5,251 nucleotides of DNA from Collinsella sp. (GTDB taxonomy: Bacteria; Actinomycetota; Coriobacteriia; Coriobacteriales; Coriobacteriaceae), in contig JAIHVJ010000131.1 of NCBI GenBank assembly GCA_022720335.1, positions 1 through 5,251 on the forward strand, in the 5' to 3' direction. Positions 1 to 5,251 of this stretch are shown here, piece by piece. Position 1 is the stretch's first letter, and every line of letters starts with the position of its first letter. The translations under genes and the position numbers were made by a program. The notes beneath the pieces are model-generated. The model was not told the origin of the DNA. It worked only from the letters and a program-made list of their open reading frames with translations, and made no database searches.

Positions 1-870
1 CTCGACCTCAATCTCGCAGCCGAGCGCAGCCTGCGCAATCGAGATATCGCTCACCAGGTACAGGTCATCACCGTTGCGCTTAAAGCGCTCATGGTCGGCG
101 ACGCGCACGTTGACAATCAGGTCGCCCGAAGGCTCGCCGCGAAGGCCGGCCTCGCCAAAGCCGCTCACACGAAGCTGGCGACCGGTCGAAACGCCGGCGG
201 GAATATCGATGTCGATCTTTTCGTGCGAAGGCGTGCGGCCTTGACCGTCGCAGGTCTCGCAGGGATGATCGATAACCGTGCCCTCGCCATGGCAGTCGGG
301 GCAAGGCGAGGAAGACTGAACCTGGCCCAAAAACGATCGCTGAACCGTCGTGACGTAGCCCGTACCGTGGCAGCGGCCGCACTGCTTTTCCTGTGCGCCC
401 TCTGCCCTACCGGTGCCATTGCAGTCCTCGCAAGGAGCAAGGCGGTCATAGCTGATTGTCTTTTTGCAGCCGAGCGCCGCCTCCTCGAGCGTCACCGAAA
501 GCGAGATGGCCATATCACGTCCGCGACGACGCTCACGACGGCTGCGGGCGCCACCGCCGGCACCGCCGCCAAAGAACGACGAGAACAAGTCGTCCATGCC
601 CATGCCACCAAAGATATCGTTGATATCGACGTAGCCGGAGCCACCGGGGCCGTCGGCAGTGCCGTAACGGTCGTAGTTAGCACGCTTCTGCTCATCGGAA
701 AGAACGGAATATGCCTCGTTGAGCTCTTTGAACTTAGCCTCGGCCTCGGGGTCGTCCGAAACGTCCGGGTGTACGGTACGGGCCTTCTTTAGAAACGCGC
801 GCTTAATCGTCCGCGCGTCGGCATCCTTGTCGACGCCAAGCACCTCGTAGTAATCCCTATTTTCCGACAC
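1..870 (-). CDS. dnaJ: Chaperone protein DnaJ (type I Hsp40), C-terminus cut by window edge
   Basis: This cytoplasmic co-chaperone stimulates DnaK ATPase and delivers unfolded substrates. The 290 visible codons have no stop before the left edge; about 80-90 residues are probably missing. Seen in order: J domain (about residues 5-69) with HPD at 34-36; Gly/Phe-rich linker (70-109) with a DIF motif at 85-87; then C-terminal domain I, interrupted by a complete zinc-binding region with four CxxCxGxG repeats (Cys 147/150, 164/167, 190/193, 204/207). The fragment ends in the opening of C-terminal domain II (GCEIEVE). The start is GTG, chosen because it directly precedes SENRDYYEVLG and has a purine-rich ribosome site 7 nt upstream. 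It follows a second, membrane-tailed J-protein gene by 81 nt. In actinobacteria with two dnaJ genes this locus usually holds dnaJ2; dnaK and grpE are not in the window. No CIRCE or HAIR heat-shock operator is visible upstream. Confidence 0.96.
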   Translation of the reverse strand, partial: MSENRDYYEVLGVDKDADARTIKRAFLKKARTVHPDVSDDPEAEAKFKELNEAYSVLSDEQKRANYDRYGTADGPGGSGYVDINDIFGGMGMDDLFSSFFGGGAGGGARSRRERRRGRDMAISLSVTLEEAALGCKKTISYDRLAPCEDCNGTGRAEGAQEKQCGRCHGTGYVTTVQRSFLGQVQSSSPCPDCHGEGTVIDHPCETCDGQGRTPSHEKIDIDIPAGVSTGRQLRVSGFGEAGLRGEPSGDLIVNVRVADHERFKRNGDDLYLVSDISIAQAALGCEIEVE

Positions 871-877
871 GACCGAA

Positions 878-885
878 TCCTTCCG
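878..885 (-). promoter_or_regulatory. Ribosome binding site of dnaJ
   Basis: On the minus strand this reads CGGAAGGA, ending 7 nt before the GTG at 868-870. It matches the anti-Shine-Dalgarno sequence well and supports GTG rather than a downstream codon as the start. Confidence 0.75.
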
Positions 886-891
886 ACTTTC

Positions 892-920
892 ATTATTGTC
901 ACAGTGCGTCCTATACCCAA
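892..920 (-). promoter_or_regulatory. Possible sigma-70-type promoter for dnaJ
   Basis: In the 81-nt gap before dnaJ, the minus strand carries TTGGGT (915-920) and AATAAT (892-897) separated by 17 nt. The -10 box matches the consensus at 5 of 6 positions, but the -35 box at only 3 of 6. Transcription from it would give a very short leader carrying the ribosome site at 878-885. It could give dnaJ its own transcript, apart from the upstream operon. The match is weak and could be chance. Confidence 0.25.
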
Positions 921-951
921 GCTGGGCCGGCCGCAAACAGAGGGTTTGATG

Positions 952-2055
952 TTATTGCATTGCGTAGGGCGAAAGCATGGCACGTTGCGAGCAGCTCGCA
1001 AACCAAACCGACACGAGCGCAAACATAAATCCGTTGGCAAAACCGTTGGCAAACTGCATCGCGCCGCGCTTCCACCACAGCAGGCTGCGGTGCAGCACGC
1101 CGTCCGAGAGCACCATGAACAGGCCCATGGCAAACGGAATAAAGCACATCACGGCAAAGGCCGAGAACACGCCCGAGATGGCCGATAGCACCAAAAACGG
1201 CGCCACGATGCCCATCAGGTAAAAACCGGTACGGGCCTTGCCTTCCAGGCGCTCGGCCTCAACATGGGCCCGACCGACCAGATCACCGCCAGAGGCGCCG
1301 TTGGTGCCGGCGTGACCCATGCCGCCAATACGGACCTCGTCGCCATCGTGCGTGCCGGCGGGAAACTCAATCGTCTGCTCGGAGGTCACACGGGTTCGCC
1401 CGCTGCCGCCGCAATCGGGACAGGGGTCGGCGACGACCTTACCGGAGCCACCGCACTCAGGGCAGACAGACTGGAACGTGCCGGCACCAAACAGAAAGGA
1501 CAGGTCGACATCGATGTGGCCGCGACCGCCGCAGCTCGGACAGGTATGTGCATGCTCGGACGAAACAGAGCCCGAACCGCCGCAGTGACCACAGGTATCG
1601 AAGCGCGTATAGCGGACGGTCTTGCGGGCACCGCCCTTGGCCTCCTTGGCGTCGAGCTTAATATCGACGACCACGTTGGCGCCGTTCTCGGGATTATAGG
1701 CAGCCTGCCCGCGACGCGGCTGACCCCAGGCGCCACCAAAGGGAAAGCCGCCCTCAAAGGGATTGCCGTAGCCCGCGCTGCCGGCGTAACCGCCGCCATA
1801 GGGCGAAGCCGTGGGAGCGCCGGCAAAGGGATTGCCCGAGCGCATGGCGTCGTAGCGCGCACGCTTCTGCTCGTCCGAAAGCACAGCATAGGCCTCGGAA
1901 ACCTCTTTGAACTTTTCCTCGGCATCCGGTTCTTTGTTGACGTCCGGATGGAGCTTGCGGGCCTTTTGCTGGAAGGCTTTCTGTATATCACGCGAGGTGG
2001 CGTCCTTGGAGACACCCAAAATCTCGTAGTAATCTTTTTCGTTCATCGTCGCCAT
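952..2055 (-). CDS. DnaJ-family protein with hydrophobic, probably membrane-inserted C-terminus
   Basis: A 367-residue J-protein that should stimulate DnaK, probably at the membrane. Seen in order: J domain (about 7-71) with HPD at 36-38; Gly/Phe/Tyr/Pro-rich linker (73-120) with GNPF at 74-77 and 97-100; start of C-terminal domain I (126-154); a full zinc region with four CxxCxGxG motifs (Cys 155/158, 172/175, 198/201, 212/215); and the end of domain I up to GGDLV (256-260). From about 277 the sequence turns strongly hydrophobic: probable membrane segments at 277-297 and 298-318, then a basic turn (HRSLLWWKRG, 322-331) and a third candidate at 341-355. Domain II and the dimerisation tail of normal DnaJ are absent, although total length (about 370) is normal. 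The basic residues at 269-276 and 322-331 favour both lying in the cytoplasm, with a hairpin between. The start is ATG at 2053-2055, 9 nt after AGGAGG; an in-frame GTG at 2076 overlaps that ribosome site and is unlikely. It lies 58 nt after hemW. The partner or client is unknown. Confidence 0.93.
   Translation of the reverse strand: MATMNEKDYYEILGVSKDATSRDIQKAFQQKARKLHPDVNKEPDAEEKFKEVSEAYAVLSDEQKRARYDAMRSGNPFAGAPTASPYGGGYAGSAGYGNPFEGGFPFGGAWGQPRRGQAAYNPENGANVVVDIKLDAKEAKGGARKTVRYTRFDTCGHCGGSGSVSSEHAHTCPSCGGRGHIDVDLSFLFGAGTFQSVCPECGGSGKVVADPCPDCGGSGRTRVTSEQTIEFPAGTHDGDEVRIGGMGHAGTNGASGGDLVGRAHVEAERLEGKARTGFYLMGIVAPFLVLSAISGVFSAFAVMCFIPFAMGLFMVLSDGVLHRSLLWWKRGAMQFANGFANGFMFALVSVWFASCSQRAMLSPYAMQ
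1031..1054 (-). repeat. 12-bp in-frame tandem duplication in the hydrophobic tail
   Basis: Two adjacent 12-bp units (ccgttggcaaaa at 1031-1042 and ccgttggcaaac at 1043-1054) match at 11 of 12 positions. In the reading frame they encode a doubled F-A-N-G (residues 335-342), at the entry to the third hydrophobic segment of the membrane-tailed J-protein. The unit is a multiple of three, so expansion or contraction would keep the frame. Confidence 0.8.
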
Positions 2056-2064
2056 GCGCGGCAA

Positions 2065-2070
2065 CCTCCT
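2065..2070 (-). promoter_or_regulatory. Ribosome binding site deciding the start of the membrane-tailed dnaJ homologue
   Basis: The minus strand reads AGGAGG, a near-perfect Shine-Dalgarno core, 9 nt before the ATG at 2053-2055. The alternative ATG three codons later (2044-2046) would have an 18-nt spacer. The upstream in-frame GTG at 2074-2076 lies 5' of this site. The site therefore selects MATMNEKDYY as the N-terminus. Confidence 0.8.
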
Positions 2071-2113
2071 GCTCACAGCAGCGTATATATTGCGGTAATT
2101 CTACCCGAGCGGC

Positions 2114-3346
2114 CTAGGCTAGACCCCAAAACAGCTCGAACAGCACATTTCCATCGAGCCAGCCCAAGTGAGTGGGCGCTAAACGAGCACGGACGCGACC
2201 TGCGATAACGTCTTTCGAGGTGACGCGCCCCGCATGTCCTTCAATATGATCGGGCACCCAGGTGGCAAGGCCCAACTCGACCGCACGGTCGCAGGCCGCC
2301 GCCAACTCATCTGCAGCGATCACGCTTGCCGAGCGAACCAACAGATCGGGCCCAATGCCACGCGTCATGCGACAGGCAAGCATCAAATCCTCGGCCGCCG
2401 CCTCGCGCTGCGACAGATACTCGGCATCAAACGTCGTCGCGGCATCGTCGCGTTGCACCAAGCGCACGCGATACGCATCGCCGCGAGCAAGCACGTCGGG
2501 AAACAGCCCGGCCAAGCGATCGAAATCCTCGGCGTCGAGCATACCGGCGGCAGAGCGGCCCAAACCCAGATAGCCCTGTCCGGTCCAATAGGCAATGTTG
2601 TGGGCGCACTCATGGCCGTCGAGCGCGTAGCTTGCCACCTCATACGGGTGATAGCCGGCCGCACTCAGGCGCTCACGCGCCGCATCCATGCATGCAGCCT
2701 GAAAATCCTCGTCGGGCTCGAGCGACTCGTCGCGACACGCCATGCGATAGAGCGGCGTGCCCTCCTCGAGCGTGAGCGGGTACACCGACACATGATGCGG
2801 CGCCGCCGCCAACACGCCATCGAGTGTGCGCTGCCAGCTTAGGTTGGTCTGCCCGGGAAGGCCGCACATCAGGTCGCACGACACGACAAGCCCAGCGTCC
2901 TTGACCGTCGCGATGGCGGCGAGCGCCCGATCGGCATCGTGAATGCGGCCGATGGCGGTAAGTTCGGCGTTATCGAGCGTTTGCACGCCCAGAGAGACGC
3001 GCGTGACACCCACCCCGGCAAGCGCAGTGGCAAGCTCTGCGGTCAGCGATTCGGGATTGGCCTCGCAGGTAAACTCAACAGGCTTGCACCACGCAGAGAT
3101 ACGCCGGGCAAATTCTACCAAACGCTCCCCCGCCAGCGACGGCGTGCCGCCGCCAACATAGACGGTGCGGATCTGTGCAAGCGCGCCTGCGTCGCCAAAA
3201 GCATCGAGGCGCGCATACAACTGCTCAAAATAGGTATCGAGCGCAACGCTCATGTTGCACGGAGCAAAACTGCGTGAGTCAAAGTCACAGTACCGGCATT
3301 TTTGGGCGCAAAACGGCACATGCACGTACAGCGCGGTAACGGCCAC
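2114..3346 (-). CDS. hemW: HemW, radical SAM heme chaperone (often annotated oxygen-independent coproporphyrinogen III oxidase)
   Basis: A 410-residue cytoplasmic radical SAM protein. HemW family members bind a 4Fe-4S cluster and heme and are thought to insert heme into target enzymes; they lack proven coproporphyrinogen dehydrogenase activity. Seen: the cluster motif CxxxCxxC at C13/C17/C20 in the typical LYVHVPFC...CDF context, with F22 where true HemN has a fourth cysteine; GGGTPS at 65-70 (SAM-binding); EANPES at 95-100; LGVQTL at 119-124; DLMCGLPGQT at 158-167; the HNxxYW heme-binding motif at 249-254, followed by YLGLG; and the family C-terminal domain with GWLDGNVLFELF near 395-406. 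Length is slightly above the usual 380-400. The start is GTG, 2 nt after the dus TAA, with a GGAGG site inside the end of dus, so translation is probably coupled to dus. Neighbouring lepA and dnaJ are classic hemW neighbours. Heme targets in this organism cannot be read from the window. Confidence 0.95.
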   Translation of the reverse strand: MAVTALYVHVPFCAQKCRYCDFDSRSFAPCNMSVALDTYFEQLYARLDAFGDAGALAQIRTVYVGGGTPSLAGERLVEFARRISAWCKPVEFTCEANPESLTAELATALAGVGVTRVSLGVQTLDNAELTAIGRIHDADRALAAIATVKDAGLVVSCDLMCGLPGQTNLSWQRTLDGVLAAAPHHVSVYPLTLEEGTPLYRMACRDESLEPDEDFQAACMDAARERLSAAGYHPYEVASYALDGHECAHNIAYWTGQGYLGLGRSAAGMLDAEDFDRLAGLFPDVLARGDAYRVRLVQRDDAATTFDAEYLSQREAAAEDLMLACRMTRGIGPDLLVRSASVIAADELAAACDRAVELGLATWVPDHIEGHAGRVTSKDVIAGRVRARLAPTHLGWLDGNVLFELFWGLA

Positions 3347-3348
3347 CG

Positions 3349-4392
3349 TTAGGCCTCCAACGGATGAGCGGGCACCGACTCGCCGGCGGCAAGTGCGGCC
3401 TCACAGGCCACCACATCGTGCTCGATATCATCGACCAGTGCCATGAACTCCTCGTATGTGGAGCAACGCACCACCTGAGCGCGCCAGGCGGCAGCATGGG
3501 GCATGCCCTTTAGATACCAGCTTGCGTACGTGCGGGCACGCGACATGAGCGGCAACAGCTCGTGCGTGAGCGTCAGGTGCTCGCGCAGGGCATCCAGGCG
3601 CTCAACCGAGGAGCGAGAAGGAACCGGCGTGCCATCGAGTGCAAGGGCTCGGGCATCGCCGAACACCCATGGATTGCCGTAGATGCCGCGCGCGATAAAC
3701 ACCGCGCTGGCACCCGAGCTTTGCAGATGCTCAGCAGCGTCCTCTGCCGAGAACACATCGCCCGAACCGATAACGGGAATCTCGACGGCGTCGGCCACCT
3801 CATCGACGACCGACCAATCGGCCTGGCCCGTATAGAGCTGCGTGGCGCAGCGACCATGTACCGCCACCGCGGCGGCCCCTGCTCCCTCAAGCATCTGGGC
3901 AAACGTCGCGGCGTTGCGGTCTTCGGCGTAAAAGCCCTTACGGATTTTTACGGTCACGGGCACATGCGCCGCGCCCACCGCCGCCTCGACGATCTGCTCG
4001 GCCAGATCGGGAGTGCGCATAAGCGCCGAGCCCTCGCCCTTGGTGACGACCTTGCGAGCCGGGCAGGCCATGTTGATATCGATCAGCGACAGGCGATCGC
4101 CCACACGCTCCTCGACGGCAGCAACAGCGCTCGCAAACTGATCGGGCTTGGAGCCAAAGAGCTGCACGCAGATCTGCTGCTCCTCATCGGCCGGCAGTAC
4201 CAGGCGCCACGTCTTATTGCTGGCATAGGCAAGGCCCGCCACGCTCACCATCTCGCTATAGGCAAGATGGGCACCGCGACGGCGGCACATGATGCGATAG
4301 GCGGGATCGGTCACGCCCGCCATGGGAGCCATAAGGAACGGCTGCTCGGCATAGGCGCCCAGCAACCGCTTGCTGTATTCAGAAAGTGCCAT
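3349..4392 (-). CDS. dus: tRNA-dihydrouridine synthase, DusB-like
   Basis: A 347-residue flavoenzyme that reduces specific uridines of tRNA to dihydrouridine using FMN and NAD(P)H in the cytoplasm. Seen: the FMN-binding TIM-barrel start APMAGVTD (22-29); QLFG (77-80); DINMACPARKV (105-115) with the probable catalytic acid C110; TVKIRKG (147-153); VHGR (178-181) and GQADW (189-193); the phosphate-binding GSGDV (209-213) and ARGIYGNPW (234-242); and the C-terminal helical tRNA-binding part with ASWYLKGMPHA (290-300). The family usually has Gly rather than Ala before the catalytic Cys (A109 here), a mild change unlikely to inactivate it. Motif pattern and length fit the DusB/NifR3-like subgroup, but the target position in tRNA cannot be decided. 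The ATG lies 4 nt after the lepA stop and the hemW start lies 2 nt after its TAA, indicating one operon. Its ribosome site is weak (AAGGTGG about 12 nt upstream, inside lepA), suggesting coupling with lepA. Confidence 0.96.
   Translation of the reverse strand: MALSEYSKRLLGAYAEQPFLMAPMAGVTDPAYRIMCRRRGAHLAYSEMVSVAGLAYASNKTWRLVLPADEEQQICVQLFGSKPDQFASAVAAVEERVGDRLSLIDINMACPARKVVTKGEGSALMRTPDLAEQIVEAAVGAAHVPVTVKIRKGFYAEDRNAATFAQMLEGAGAAAVAVHGRCATQLYTGQADWSVVDEVADAVEIPVIGSGDVFSAEDAAEHLQSSGASAVFIARGIYGNPWVFGDARALALDGTPVPSRSSVERLDALREHLTLTHELLPLMSRARTYASWYLKGMPHAAAWRAQVVRCSTYEEFMALVDDIEHDVVACEAALAAGESVPAHPLEA
3354..3358 (-). promoter_or_regulatory. Ribosome binding site of hemW inside the end of dus
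   Basis: The minus strand reads GGAGG, 7 nt before the hemW GTG at 3344-3346. It overlaps the penultimate Leu-Glu-Ala codons of dus. This supports the GTG start and means ribosomes finishing dus pass over the hemW initiation site. Confidence 0.75.
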
Positions 4393-4396
4393 GGAC

Positions 4397-5251
4397 CTAC
4401 TCGTCCACCTTGAGAATCGCCATAAACGCCTCCTGCGGGACCTCGACCGATCCGATGGCTTTCATGCGCTTCTTGCCCTCTTTCTGCTTCTCGAGCAGCT
4501 TGCGCTTACGCGAGATATCGCCGCCGTAGCACTTAGCAAGCACGTCCTTGCGACGCGCCTTGACGGTGGAACGGGCGATGATCTTGTTGCCGATAGCACC
4601 CTGGATGGGCACCTCGAACAGCTGGCGCGGAATGATTTCCTTGAGCTTGTCGCACAGACCGCGGGCCAGGCCATAAGCCTTATCCTTGTGCACGATAAAC
4701 GACAGCGCGTCCACCTCGTCGCCCGAAAGCAGGATGTCGAGCTTGACGAGCTCGGAGGGGCGATATTCGTTGAACTCGTAGTCGAGCGAGGCGTAACCCT
4801 TGGTGCGGCTCTTGAGCTGGTCAAAAAAGTCCAGAATGAGCTCGGCAAGCGGCATGTCGAAACGCATCTCGACCGATTTGCTCGTGAGATGGATCATGTC
4901 GGTTGTAATGCCGCGATGCTCGATAGCGAGCTGCATGACGGCACCCGTATACTCGGGCGGACAGATAATCTTGGCCTTGAGGTAGGGCTCCTCGATGCGC
5001 TCGATGCGCGTAGCCTCGGGCAGATCCTGCGGGCTGCGAACATCAATCATCTCGCCGTCGGTCTTGTAGACGTGATAGTCCACCGAAGGGCTCGTGGCAA
5101 TCAGGTCCAGGTTGAACTCGCGCTCCAGGCGCTCCTTAACGACCTCCATATGCAGCAGGCCCAAGAAGCCAACGCGGAAACCAAAGCCGAGCGCCACCGA
5201 AGTCTCGGGCTCCCACACCAACGACGGGTCGTTGACATGCAGCTTATCGAG
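4397..5251 (-). CDS. lepA: Elongation factor 4 (LepA), C-terminal part; 5' end beyond the window
   Basis: The visible 284 residues are about the last half of a GTPase of roughly 600 residues that binds the ribosome and acts in translation, with back-translocation or initiation/assembly roles proposed. The GTPase and second domains lie outside the window. Seen: the domain III signature LGFGFRVGFLGLLHMEV (fragment residues 21-37); the EF-G domain V-like region with ICPPEYTG, EHRG and the hallmark DFFDQLKSRTKGYASLDYE (141-159); then the LepA-specific C-terminal domain with SFIVHKDKAY, the IPRQLFEVPIQGAIG stretch and the basic AKCYGGDISRKRKLLEKQKE (239-258), ending SVEVPQEAFMAILKVDE. There is no methionine start in the window; a TTG at 5219-5221 is internal, since homology continues upstream to the edge (LDKLHVND). 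The TAG stop lies 4 nt before dus, so the two are very probably co-transcribed. Confidence 0.97.
   Translation of the reverse strand, partial: LDKLHVNDPSLVWEPETSVALGFGFRVGFLGLLHMEVVKERLEREFNLDLIATSPSVDYHVYKTDGEMIDVRSPQDLPEATRIERIEEPYLKAKIICPPEYTGAVMQLAIEHRGITTDMIHLTSKSVEMRFDMPLAELILDFFDQLKSRTKGYASLDYEFNEYRPSELVKLDILLSGDEVDALSFIVHKDKAYGLARGLCDKLKEIIPRQLFEVPIQGAIGNKIIARSTVKARRKDVLAKCYGGDISRKRKLLEKQKEGKKRMKAIGSVEVPQEAFMAILKVDE

Noticed and set aside
91..792. Plus-strand open frame of 233 codons opposite dnaJ; similar ones at 2234-2842 and 3562-4413.
   Set aside because: They mirror conserved coding sequence on the other strand, show no family motifs and lack their own upstream regions.
871..951. 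Search for CIRCE, HAIR or a terminator between the two dnaJ-type genes.
   Set aside because: No TTAGCACTC/GAGTGCTAA or CTTGAGT/ACTCAAG pair is present. The GGCCGGCC palindrome has no loop, and the short CCCA-GCT-TGGG stem has no U-tract.
952..1255. The hydrophobic tail as an artefact of a frameshift in a normal dnaJ.
   Set aside because: The tail keeps one open frame to a TAA, has an amphipathic/basic pattern typical of membrane segments, and residues around ERL...FYL still loosely follow the DnaJ alignment. I see no domain II homology in the other frames that a frameshift would restore.
2071..2113. AT-rich patch with TATATA and the imperfect palindrome GGTAGAATTACC between hemW and the membrane-tailed dnaJ homologue.
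   Set aside because: No acceptable -35 hexamer lies 16-18 nt upstream of the TATATA, and the palindrome arms are only 4 bp. It is not enough for a promoter or operator call.
1264..2208. Long plus-strand open frame of 314 codons opposite the membrane-tailed dnaJ homologue and the end of hemW.
   Set aside because: It is antisense to well-supported genes, has low-complexity Ala/Gly/Arg composition and no recognisable motif. Such frames are expected opposite GC-rich genes.
5219..5221. TTG as a possible start for a short LepA-like gene.
   Set aside because: LepA homology continues upstream in the same frame to the window edge, so this is an internal leucine codon of a longer gene.

Overview
All five genes lie on the minus strand, so transcription runs from high to low coordinates: 3' part of lepA (cut by the right edge) -> dus (DusB-type) -> hemW -> a DnaJ-family gene with a membrane tail -> a canonical dnaJ (cut by the left edge). 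The window is almost fully coding. It holds no RNA gene, mobile element, CRISPR array or convincing terminator.

The sequence is GC-rich with G/C-rich third positions, uses GTG starts (hemW, dnaJ), and has strong purine-rich ribosome binding sites. The gene order recalls the actinobacterial lepA-hemW-hrcA-dnaJ2 neighbourhood. I infer an actinobacterium, most likely an anaerobic gut Coriobacteriia member of the Collinsella type. This rests on overall impression and is not proven by any marker here.

Region by region: 4397-5251 encodes the C-terminal half of the ribosomal GTPase LepA/EF-4. 3349-4392 encodes a tRNA-dihydrouridine synthase starting 4 nt after the lepA stop. 2114-3346 encodes HemW, a radical SAM heme chaperone, starting 2 nt after the dus stop. 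These three look translationally coupled. After a 58-nt gap, 952-2055 encodes a J-protein with a J domain, a G/F-like linker and four CxxCxGxG zinc motifs. Its second C-terminal substrate-binding/dimerisation domain is missing and replaced by two or three hydrophobic segments. After another 81-nt gap, 1-870 encodes an ordinary type I DnaJ up to the start of C-terminal domain II.

Together the genes concern translation (LepA, tRNA modification), cofactor delivery (HemW) and protein folding (two J-proteins for a DnaK encoded elsewhere). The membrane-tailed J-protein is the unusual item. It sits where related actinobacteria usually carry the heat-shock repressor gene hrcA, and it may recruit DnaK to the membrane.
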